35,885 bases of DNA from Crenarchaeota archaeon 13_1_40CM_3_52_17 (GTDB lineage Archaea; Thermoproteota; Bathyarchaeia; 40CM-2-53-6): assembly GCA_001918745.1 (NCBI GenBank), contig MNGN01000052.1, forward strand, positions 1 to 35,885, written 5' to 3'. The first letter of the stretch is position 1. Each line of letters starts with the position of its first letter. A program made the position numbers and the translations under genes. Positions 14,891 through 21,002 of this stretch are shown in pieces. Below the pieces are notes generated by a model. The model was not told where the DNA came from. It did no database searches and saw only the letters and a program-made list of their open reading frames with translations.

Positions 14891-15520
14891 TCACTGTTTC
14901 GAGGGCTTGAGTTCTCTTGTTTGATTACTCAAGTCAAAGGTTCCAGTTTTGATCTCTCCGTCTCGTCGATATGTGGCTACAATAATGCCCGCAGGGGAGG
15001 TCTTACTTTCAAGAACCTTGAAAGAAGCCGGTATGGTGTCGGCGCCGAAGAGACGCTTGCCATGTCCTATGGTAATAGGATAGATTTTCAACCAGAACTC
15101 ATCAACGAGATCGTGTTTTAGAAGAGTTTGGATAAGATCGGAACTACCGTGAACCTGCAATTCAGGTCCATCCTGTTTCTTAAGTTTCCTCATCTCTTCT
15201 GGGATGTTACCCTTGACGAGCGTGGAATTCTCCCAGTCAAGTTTCCTAAGCGTTTTCGAGACGACGTATTTCTTAGCCTTGTTCAGTCTGTCCGCGAACG
15301 GATCGTTTTTTGCTTTTGGCCAGTAGGATGCGAATATCTCGTAGGTCTTCCTGCCAAGCAATAGGTCGTACGGGTTTCCCATCTGCCCACCCATGACCTT
15401 TTCCATAAAACCGTCCCAGTAGCCGACAGACCATCCTCCATGCTTGAAATTGCCACTCGTATCCTCCTCGGGTCCGCCTGGGGCTTGCATAACTCCATCA
15501 AGCGTTACAAATGATAACAC
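14891..15520 (-). CDS. RibD C-terminal / dihydrofolate-reductase-like protein
   Basis: NAD(P)H-binding reductase fold of the RibD-C/YwjB type, about 210 residues. Diagnostic are the N-terminal FVTLDGVMQAPGG, LLLGRKTYEIFASYWP around residue 54, YVVSKTL, LQVHGSSDLIQTLL and the C-terminal GIIVATYRRDGEI. Such proteins are frequent in bacteria, mostly without known substrate; this one could be a bacterial acquisition. From GTG at 15520 the protein begins MLSFVTLDG. The expected family start, MRKLVVLSFV-like, would fall on ATC at 15535, two codons after a stop, so the present start may be an internal substitute. It lies 16 nt before the CTG candidate of aIF2-gamma. Confidence 0.82.
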   Translation of the reverse strand: MLSFVTLDGVMQAPGGPEEDTSGNFKHGGWSVGYWDGFMEKVMGGQMGNPYDLLLGRKTYEIFASYWPKAKNDPFADRLNKAKKYVVSKTLRKLDWENSTLVKGNIPEEMRKLKKQDGPELQVHGSSDLIQTLLKHDLVDEFWLKIYPITIGHGKRLFGADTIPASFKVLESKTSPAGIIVATYRRDGEIKTGTFDLSNQTRELKPSKQ

Positions 15521-15583
15521 AACTAGTTTTCTGATGGTTCACTCCTCCAATATCTGGAGACCGTATTTGTCCCACAGGCAAAA

Positions 15584-15589
15584 TTTAAC
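15584..15589 (+). promoter_or_regulatory. Box A (TTTAAC) of the Tag gene
   Basis: AAATTTAACC centred on 15584-15589 lies about 17-22 nt before the GTG at 15606, within an 85-nt divergent intergenic region. The transcript would be leaderless or nearly so, which supports GTG at 15606 as the start of Tag even though it gives a longer N-terminus than in E. coli. Confidence 0.45.
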
Positions 15590-15605
15590 CTTTGCAAGAT
15601 AACTA

Positions 15606-16217
15606 GTGGAAACTGCCCAGTCAGCTTGTAGAGACGAATTGAAAGAAACTACGCTTCAGAGGTGTCAGTGGGCGACTATGGGCAACAGCCCGCTCATGGT
15701 TGAGTACCACGACAAGGAATGGGGCGTCCCGGTGCACGATGACAGGACTCTGTTCGAATTTCTTGTATTGGAGGGTGCACAAGCAGGGCTCAGCTGGCAG
15801 ACAGTTCTGAACAAACGCGAAAACTACCGCAAAGCATTCCAGGCCTTCGAGCCTGCGAACATTGCACATTACAAGAACAAGGACGTCCAACGTCTTCTTC
15901 GAGACCCTGGAATCATACGTAACCGTCTCAAGATCCAGGCCACCATCAACAACTCACGACAAATCCTAGAGATACAGAGGGAACTCGGTTCTTTTGACAA
16001 ATACATCTGGCGATTTGTGGGCGACAAACCAATCAAGCACGCATTCAAGTCCCTCAGCGAGATTCCTGCGACGACCAATGAGTCCGATGCTATGAGCAAA
16101 GACCTTCGCAAAAGGAGCTTACGGTTCGTCGGCCCTACGATCTGTTATGCGTTCATGCAGGCTGTTGGAATGGTGAACGACCACGCAACTAACTGCTTCA
16201 GATATGACGCGGTCTAA
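15606..16217 (+). CDS. tag: DNA-3-methyladenine glycosylase I
   Basis: Base-excision repair enzyme removing 3-methyladenine. It reproduces the Tag pattern: RCQW (first zinc Cys, C20), EYHDKEWGVP (zinc His H35), LEGAQAGLSWQTVLNKRENY with the base-pocket residues, and the C-terminal VNDHATNCF giving the last zinc His and Cys. The C-H-H-C zinc snap is therefore complete. At 203 residues it has about 16 extra N-terminal residues relative to E. coli Tag. Tag is mainly bacterial, so transfer into this lineage is likely. It lies alone between the RibD-like gene and Kae1. Confidence 0.94.
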   Translation: METAQSACRDELKETTLQRCQWATMGNSPLMVEYHDKEWGVPVHDDRTLFEFLVLEGAQAGLSWQTVLNKRENYRKAFQAFEPANIAHYKNKDVQRLLRDPGIIRNRLKIQATINNSRQILEIQRELGSFDKYIWRFVGDKPIKHAFKSLSEIPATTNESDAMSKDLRKRSLRFVGPTICYAFMQAVGMVNDHATNCFRYDAV

Positions 16218-16230
16218 ACCGTGAGAAATA

Positions 16231-16238
16231 ACTTAACC
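16231..16238 (+). promoter_or_regulatory. Box A (ACTTAACC) of the Kae1 operon
   Basis: ACTTAACC lies 28 nt before the TTG start of Kae1 and nearly matches the RtcA box (ACTTAACA), which sits at the same distance from its start. It predicts a leaderless transcript for the Kae1-Bud32-HAM1 run. Confidence 0.45.
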
Positions 16239-16266
16239 AAGTGAACTGTACTCAATCCCAAGATCA

Positions 16267-17256
16267 TTGTATTTCCTAGGAATAGAGTCGACCGCTCATA
16301 CCTTCGGGGCGAGTATGATCGACGATCAGGAGCGGATACTCACTAACGTGAACTCTACCTACCGGCCTCCGACCGGGATCGGGATCCATCCCAGAAAAGC
16401 GGCCGAGCATCACAATGAGGTCTCAAGCGGTGTGATAGAGAAAGCCCTCCAAGGAGTTGAAGATGGAGTCTCTCCGGACGCCGTCTGCTATTCCGCAGGA
16501 CCGGGTCTTGGACCATGCCTCAGAATAGGAGCCACGATATCGAGGGCTCTTGCTCTTTACTTGGACAAGCCTCTTGTCCCCGTGCATCATGGTGTCGCTC
16601 ATCTCGACCTAGCCATGGCTGCTGGACGATCACATGATCCTCTTGCAGTTCTAGTCTCCGGCGGACATACCGCAATCGCCGTTCACCTGAACAAACGATG
16701 GCGAATATACGGTGAAACCGAAGACATTACTCTTGGAAACCTTCTTGATATGTTTGCGAGGGAGTCGAAACTCCCATCCCCTGGAGGGGTCGCTGTTGAG
16801 TCAACAGCGAAGGATGGTCGTACCCTACTTCCGTTACCCTATACTGTAAAGGGAAATGACGTCGCATATTCGGGACTGCTGACCGCTGCAATTCGACTTC
16901 TAAGCGAAGGTAAGTCTCTGGCAGACATTTGCTTCTCGATCCAAGAGGTCTCCTTCGCGATGCTCGCGGAGGCCGTTGAGCGCAGCTTGGTTCAGACAAG
17001 GAAGAAAGAGGTCCTTCTTGCCGGAGGAGTCGCCGCGAACCAGCGTCTTAGAGAGATGATCCGGTTAGTCGCAGCGGATCACGGGGCGACGTTTCACCCT
17101 GTTCCGCTCCAGTACTCTGGAGATTGCGGTGCTCAGATCGCTTGCTCTGGAAGACTGGCCTTCGAATCCGGCATTACAGTTCCTGTTCCAGAAAGCTTTG
17201 TCAATCCACGATGGCGTCTAGACGAAATTGATGTTCCATGGATTCCTCGACCTTAG
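16267..17256 (+). CDS. KEOPS catalytic subunit Kae1 (tRNA t6A threonylcarbamoyltransferase)
   Basis: ASKHA-fold enzyme that transfers threonylcarbamoyl to A37 of tRNA. 329 residues, the usual size. Visible are IESTAHTFG at the N-terminus, the metal-binding HxxxH in VHHGVAHL (H108 and H112), SGGHT (131-135), the AGGVAANQRL nucleotide motif (252-261) and the metal aspartate D286 in SGDCGAQIA, where many homologues read DNG. Start is TTG, producing the expected MYFLGIEST. The 3' end overlaps the separate Bud32 gene by 19 nt, so the two proteins, fused in many archaea, are split but translationally coupled here. Confidence 0.96.
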   Translation: MYFLGIESTAHTFGASMIDDQERILTNVNSTYRPPTGIGIHPRKAAEHHNEVSSGVIEKALQGVEDGVSPDAVCYSAGPGLGPCLRIGATISRALALYLDKPLVPVHHGVAHLDLAMAAGRSHDPLAVLVSGGHTAIAVHLNKRWRIYGETEDITLGNLLDMFARESKLPSPGGVAVESTAKDGRTLLPLPYTVKGNDVAYSGLLTAAIRLLSEGKSLADICFSIQEVSFAMLAEAVERSLVQTRKKEVLLAGGVAANQRLREMIRLVAADHGATFHPVPLQYSGDCGAQIACSGRLAFESGITVPVPESFVNPRWRLDEIDVPWIPRP

Positions 17257-17894
17257 ACCTCCAACCGCTACACCGAGGCGCCGAGGCGGACCTCTTTCTC
17301 TCGCAGTTGCCTCCATGGAAAGTTGTTGTAAAGCGAAGAGTTCGAAAGGGCTACCGTCACGAACAGCTAGATGCAAATATCAGAAAGGAAAGGACCATCA
17401 AGGAATCAGCCGCAATCCGAGACGGCAAGGTTGCGGGAGCCAGGCTTCCTAGTATTCTCGGGCTCGATCTCGAACGGTCTACCATCATTATGACGTTCAT
17501 CGATGGATTGCTCGCCAGAGACATCATTGATACGATGAGTAACGCACGCCGAGCCTCTCTTCTCGAAGAGTTAGGTAGACAGGTCGGCTACCTTCATTCG
17601 GCAGGAATTACACACGGCGACCTCACGACATCAAACATCATCGTGCCAGTAGACGAAAAGCCGTTCATGGTAGATTTCGGGATGGCCCGCAAATCAACGG
17701 ACCGTGAAGACCATGGAAGCGATTTGCACCTACTCCAAAGATCGCTGATTGCTACTCATGCTCTCGACGCTACAAGTTCGCTCAGAAGGGTCGCGAAGGG
17801 CTATCGCGAAGTCGTTGGTGAAGAGATGGCGAGATCGAGTCTTCGGAAAGCCGCGGAGATAGCACGGAGAGGCAGATACTTCGCCATCCGATAA
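17238..17894 (+). CDS. KEOPS atypical kinase Bud32
   Basis: Small RIO-like kinase/ATPase that activates Kae1 within KEOPS. 218 residues without the extended activation segment of protein kinases. The ATP-anchoring lysine is in VVVKRRVRKGYRHEQLD (K32), the catalytic loop is HGDLTTSN (D128, N133), and the metal-binding DFG is in VDFGMAR (D146). The C-terminus ends RRGRYFAIR, which matches the conserved Bud32 tail that contacts Kae1. It begins with ATG inside the Kae1 gene, 19 nt before the end of Kae1. Confidence 0.95.
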   Translation: MDSSTLDLQPLHRGAEADLFLSQLPPWKVVVKRRVRKGYRHEQLDANIRKERTIKESAAIRDGKVAGARLPSILGLDLERSTIIMTFIDGLLARDIIDTMSNARRASLLEELGRQVGYLHSAGITHGDLTTSNIIVPVDEKPFMVDFGMARKSTDREDHGSDLHLLQRSLIATHALDATSSLRRVAKGYREVVGEEMARSSLRKAAEIARRGRYFAIR

Positions 17895-17910
17895 ACGAAC
17901 ACTCTGGTTC

Positions 17911-18456
17911 GTGACCCAGAACCGTCACAAGTACCAGGAAGCACGGAGAACTCTTGATCCATTCGGAATAAAGATCCGAATGCTGGCTTCTCCGAAGACC
18001 GAGATCCAGAGCACCAACTTGAGTAAGATAGCCAAGTTCGCCGCGGAAGAAGCCGCCAAAAAATACAACCGCACGGTGTTGCTGGAAGACTCGGGTCTCT
18101 TCGTCAAAGTCTTGAACGGTTTTCCCGGTCCCTTCTCATCATACGTCCACGACACCATTGGTGTTAGAGGACTCTTGCGCCTGATGGCTCGACAGACTCG
18201 ACGAGACGCATATTTTCAGGCCTCTCTGGCCGTCGCATCTCCCCGGGATTCGACTCAAGAGTTCTCGGGAAAAGTGGACGGGACGATATCGCACAAGCCT
18301 GCTGGAAAGCAGGGCTTTGGATTTGACCCAATATTCATCCCAAGGGGCGCTCGGAAGACATTTGCCCAAGGCGGAACCGAATTCAAGGACAAGTACTCGC
18401 ACCGAGCCATCGCCTTCAGGAAACTTGCTCTCTGGTACATCCGAACCAAGACCTAA
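17911..18456 (+). CDS. XTP/dITP diphosphatase (HAM1/RdgB family)
   Basis: House-cleaning pyrophosphatase that hydrolyses XTP, ITP and dITP to monophosphates. The family motifs TQNRHKYQEAR (substrate loop), LLEDSGLFVKVLNGFPGPFS and KQGFGFDPIFIP are clear. The GTG start used here begins at the V of the first strand, whereas the in-frame sequence just upstream (TLWF) looks like the rest of that strand. No ATG, GTG, TTG or obvious near-cognate codon lies between the preceding in-frame stop and that strand. The start is therefore unresolved and the protein may be a few residues longer. It follows Bud32 by 16 nt. Confidence 0.9.
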   Translation: MTQNRHKYQEARRTLDPFGIKIRMLASPKTEIQSTNLSKIAKFAAEEAAKKYNRTVLLEDSGLFVKVLNGFPGPFSSYVHDTIGVRGLLRLMARQTRRDAYFQASLAVASPRDSTQEFSGKVDGTISHKPAGKQGFGFDPIFIPRGARKTFAQGGTEFKDKYSHRAIAFRKLALWYIRTKT

Positions 18457-18486
18457 ACTTGGATCCAGGCGAGTGCCGAGCGGAGC

Positions 18487-18497
18487 CCTAAAATAAC
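18487..18497 (+). promoter_or_regulatory. Box A of the Rpo7-Spt4 operon
   Basis: CCTAAAATAAC lies 23 nt before the ATG at 18521. The spacing supports leaderless initiation at that ATG rather than at the in-frame GTG at 18515. Confidence 0.45.
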
Positions 18498-18514
18498 GCG
18501 TTCAGCCGCCTTCC

Positions 18515-19099
18515 GTGAATATGTTCAGAATAGTGACAGTCGAGGACGTCGTACGGATTCCTCCACAAAAGTTCGGGCAACCCATCGATGAAGTTGCTCG
18601 CGAGCAGATCAAGCTCAAGTACGAGAACTATGTGGACGAAGAACTCGGGTACGTCATCCTAGTCACCGATGTTGACGTCGAGACAACCGGTAAGATCCTC
18701 CCCGGCGACGGCTCAACCCATCACAAATCAGTCTTCAAACTGCTCACCTTCTTCCCAGAACTCCACGAGGTTGTGGAGGGAGAAATCGTCGAGGTTACCG
18801 ACTTCGGAGCATTCGTCAGAATAGGCCCAGAAGATGCTCTCCTACATGTGTCACAGATTATGGACGATTTCATTACCTACGATGAGAAGCACGGCGTACT
18901 CGCCGGACGCGAGAGTCACCGAAATCTTGGAAAAGGAAACATGGTCAGGGGACGAATAATCGCCGTCAGCTTTCCCAGAGGCGGTTCAGGAGGAAAGATT
19001 GGAATCACGCTACGTCAACCGTTTCTAGGCAGAATAGAATGGATCGAAGAGGACCTCAAAGGGAAACCGCCGAAGCTGGAGCGTAAAGCAGCAGCTTGA
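18515..19099 (+). CDS. RNA polymerase subunit Rpo7 (RpoE', Rpb7 homologue)
   Basis: Stalk subunit of the archaeal RNA polymerase, binding emerging RNA together with Rpo4. The N-terminal tip domain (FRIVTVEDVVRIPPQKFG, LKYENYVDEELGYVI) is followed from about residue 80 by an S1/OB domain with GEIVEVTDFGAFVRIGPEDALLHVSQI. The 194-residue length is normal. Family members usually begin MF(R/K)IVTVEDV, so the ATG at 18521 is preferred over the GTG at 18515. Its TGA overlaps the TTG of Spt4. No Rpo4 gene is present in the window. Confidence 0.96.
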   Translation: MNMFRIVTVEDVVRIPPQKFGQPIDEVAREQIKLKYENYVDEELGYVILVTDVDVETTGKILPGDGSTHHKSVFKLLTFFPELHEVVEGEIVEVTDFGAFVRIGPEDALLHVSQIMDDFITYDEKHGVLAGRESHRNLGKGNMVRGRIIAVSFPRGGSGGKIGITLRQPFLGRIEWIEEDLKGKPPKLERKAAA

Positions 19100-19281
19100 C
19101 AGACAAAGCATGCAAGAACTGCCGCATGATCAGCGCTGGTCCCGTGTGCCCAAACTGCAAGTCCACCAACCTAAGTGATGACTGGACGGGCTTCGTTGTT
19201 GTGCTCGAACCGGCAAACTCTGAAGTCGCCCATCTCATGCAGATCAAGGTTCCCGGAAAGTTCGCCATCAGAGTTCGATAG
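19096..19281 (+). CDS. spt4: Transcription elongation factor Spt4 (RpoE'')
   Basis: Zinc-ribbon partner of Spt5/NusG that promotes RNA polymerase processivity. The 61 residues contain the four zinc cysteines (ACKNC and CPNC), then STNLSDDWTGFVVVLEPANSEVA and the terminal PGKFAIRVR. Start is TTG in a TTGA overlap with Rpo7, so the pair is coupled. The Rpo7-Spt4 order is the standard archaeal arrangement; here eS24 and eS27 have moved elsewhere. Confidence 0.94.
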   Translation: MTDKACKNCRMISAGPVCPNCKSTNLSDDWTGFVVVLEPANSEVAHLMQIKVPGKFAIRVR

Positions 19282-19338
19282 AATCCGACAGAACTAGTTG
19301 TCCTAGCCGCAACGCGTCTTGTGGAAAAATAGACTAGG

Positions 19339-19575
19339 TCATTTAGGCCCGTAATCGGTGAAGCTACAGGCCCCGCAAACCCATCTCTGGGTCGGTTGTT
19401 TGTGAGACGCCATAACTGAGCCGCACCGTGGACACTTCCGATTCTTCAGCTTCGTCGTCGAGCCGGAAATCTCGTAAAGCTCGCTCCTCATCCGGAGCTT
19501 CTTCTGTTTCGGCTTTGCTGCGGCTGGCGCTGGCGCCTTTGGTTGCGCCGGTGGCTTTGGCGGTGCTTGGGACAT
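19339..19575 (-). CDS. Ribosomal protein eS31 / S27ae with Pro-Ala-Lys N-terminal tail
   Basis: Small-subunit zinc protein of the S27ae type. The C-terminal half carries KCPRCGSVMASHKQPTQRWVC-type spacing, with Cys pairs near residues 48-51 and 66-69, and ends CSFTDYGPK. The first 25 residues are a Pro/Ala/Lys repeat (PPKPPAQPKAPAPAAAKPK), unusual for this short protein and similar in composition to the S24e tail. It is read opposite to Spt4 and diverges from L7Ae. A CTAAATAT box on the minus strand (19601-19608) lies 25 nt before the ATG. Confidence 0.9.
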   Translation of the reverse strand: MSQAPPKPPAQPKAPAPAAAKPKQKKLRMRSELYEISGSTTKLKNRKCPRCGSVMASHKQPTQRWVCGACSFTDYGPK

Positions 19576-19600
19576 ATCTGCGACGCATCAGCCCCGCGCC

Positions 19601-19643
19601 ATATTTAGTGTTGTTTCCATCGCTGTCGAAACGTTCATAAAAG
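19601..19643. promoter_or_regulatory. Divergent promoters for S27ae and L7Ae
   Basis: The minus-strand box CTAAATAT at 19601-19608 serves S27ae and predicts a leaderless mRNA. On the plus strand TTCATAAAAG (19634-19643) lies 42 nt before the L7Ae ATG, allowing a leader of roughly 20 nt that includes GATGAGAGTGAG. L7Ae binds kink-turns and can control its own mRNA in some archaea, but no kink-turn is evident in so short a leader. Confidence 0.4.
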
Positions 19644-19685
19644 CCGGGCACCGCCCAGCCTGCTGGCCGATGAGAGTGAGTCTGG

Positions 19686-20075
19686 ATGGCACAAAAATCC
19701 GTTTACGTACGATTCCAAGTTCCCAAAGAAGCCGTTGACAAGGCCTATCAACTTCTACAGGTAGCAAAGGACACCGGAAAACTCCGGAAAGGCACAAACG
19801 AATCAACCAAGGCAATAGAGCGAGGAATCGCCAAACTAGTAGTTATTGCAGAGGATGTTGAGCCTCCGCAAGTAGTCGCCCATCTACCCATCTTGTGCGA
19901 AGAGAGAAAGATCGCATACCTCTACGTTCCCAGCAAGCTTGAGCTAGGCAAATCCGCTGGACTAGACGTTGGATCCGCTGCGATCTCAGTCGTCGAGCCT
20001 GGCGACGGTGCGCAATCTCTCAAGGATATCTTGAAGATAGTTGAGAATATCAAGAAGACCGGCGCAGGCAAGTGA
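19686..20075 (+). CDS. Ribosomal protein eL8 / L7Ae
   Basis: Kink-turn-binding protein of the large subunit, also a core protein of C/D and H/ACA sRNPs and of RNase P in archaea. The 129 residues contain the RNA-contact loop [22 protein letters not shown] at about residues 38-59, written here only as landmarks G38 and D59 of that loop, then [14 protein letters not shown] and the specificity loop AAISVVEPG. It starts with ATG and opens the conserved L7Ae-S28e-L24e-NDK-aIF5B run. Its TGA overlaps the GTG of S28e. Confidence 0.95.
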   Translation: MAQKSVYVRFQVPKEAVDKAYQLLQVAKDTGKLRKGTNESTKAIERGIAKLVVIAEDVEPPQVVAHLPILCEERKIAYLYVPSKLELGKSAGLDVGSAAISVVEPGDGAQSLKDILKIVENIKKTGAGK

Positions 20076-20296
20076 GCAAGGGAAAAGACAGGTCCGACGA
20101 ACCACTCATCCCGGCCGAAGTCACACAAGTCATCGGACGGACCGGGGTTACGGGAGAAGTTATTCAGGTTCGAGTCAGAGTCTTAGAAGGCCGCGATAAA
20201 GGACGAATTATCACTAGAAACGTGAAGGGACCTATTCGGCTTAACGACGTTCTCATGCTTCGAGAGACTGAGAGAGAAGCGAAAAAGATCAGGTAG
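20072..20296 (+). CDS. Ribosomal protein eS28
   Basis: Small-subunit OB-fold protein near the mRNA channel. The 74 residues include [38 protein letters not shown] and the invariant ending [19 protein letters not shown] start in a 4-nt GTGA overlap with L7Ae. Ten bases separate its stop from the apparent ACG start of L24e. Confidence 0.95.
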   Translation: MSKGKDRSDEPLIPAEVTQVIGRTGVTGEVIQVRVRVLEGRDKGRIITRNVKGPIRLNDVLMLRETEREAKKIR

Positions 20297-20306
20297 GGCG
20301 TAAGCG

Positions 20307-20501
20307 ACGCCAAAGACGTTTAAGTGCAGCTTCTGCGGGAAGAATTTTCCCAACTCCACGGGCATAATGCACGTGAAGAACGACGGCACGATACTCTACT
20401 TTTGCTCGCGCCGTTGCAGAGTCAGCACTTTGTCCTTCAAGAGGGATTCTCGTAAGCTGAAGTGGACTGCTTACTACGGGAAGAGAGAGAGAGGACGCTG
20501 A
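20307..20501 (+). CDS. Ribosomal protein eL24, apparent ACG start
   Basis: The frame 20307-20501 encodes a complete L24e of 64 residues: zinc cysteines in CSFCGKNFP and FCSRRCR, the core GIMHVKNDGTILYF and the ending RKLKWTAYYG. An in-frame TAA stands at 20301-20303. Between it and the first cysteine are only GCG ACG CCA AAG ACG TTT AAG, so no ATG, GTG or TTG is available. ACG at 20307 gives (M)PKTFKCSFCG, exactly where family members begin. The gene lies between S28e and NDK as in other archaea, and its TGA overlaps a CTG that probably starts NDK. The product is certain, the start codon inferred. Confidence 0.9.
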   Translation, partial: TPKTFKCSFCGKNFPNSTGIMHVKNDGTILYFCSRRCRVSTLSFKRDSRKLKWTAYYGKRERGR

Positions 20502-20920
20502 GCAGCCACTCCAACAACAAGACATTCGCTTTCCTCAAACCTGAAGCCCTCCAATCGAGGGTTGCCGGTGAAGTTCTGTCGAGGCTGGAGAGGAAAGGAT
20601 TCGCGATCAAACAGTTACGTCTACACAACATATCGAGAAAGGAAGCAGAGACGCTTTACGCGGTTCACAAGGGAAAACCCTTCTTCCAAGAACTCGTAGA
20701 TCATGTCACTTCGGGGCCTGTCGTGCTGATGATTCTTGAGGGCTCGAACGCTGTTGACGTGCTGCGTAAGGTCATCGGCGCCACCAATCCGCAGACAGCT
20801 GAGCCAGGCACGATAAGAGGCGACCTATCGTTATCGATAACGGCCAATATCATTCATGCATCTGATAGCCTCTGGAACGCGAAGAAAGAATCATCAATAT
20901 TCTTCCACGACCCGATATAG
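20498..20920 (+). CDS. ndk: Nucleoside diphosphate kinase, probable CTG start
   Basis: Transfers phosphate from NTPs to NDPs via phosphohistidine. The sequence KTFAFLKPEAL, SRLERKGFAIKQLRL, HKGKPFF, GATNPQTAEPGTIRGD and the active-site histidine in ANIIHASDS are all present, about 140 residues. The only standard upstream start is GTG at 20462, which would sit 40 nt inside L24e and add 12 odd residues. A CTG at 20498 forms a CTGA overlap with the L24e stop, just like the GTGA and TTGA overlaps of neighbouring genes, and gives a normal length. I therefore prefer CTG, with the GTG as the conservative alternative. Confidence 0.92.
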   Translation: MSSHSNNKTFAFLKPEALQSRVAGEVLSRLERKGFAIKQLRLHNISRKEAETLYAVHKGKPFFQELVDHVTSGPVVLMILEGSNAVDVLRKVIGATNPQTAEPGTIRGDLSLSITANIIHASDSLWNAKKESSIFFHDPI

Positions 20921-21002
20921 CCTCAAGGGCTCCTTCGAAGAACAATCAAGGTTTTAATGCAGACATGGGAAAAATGGAGGGCAATGTGGAGCCTTCCCAG
21001 AT

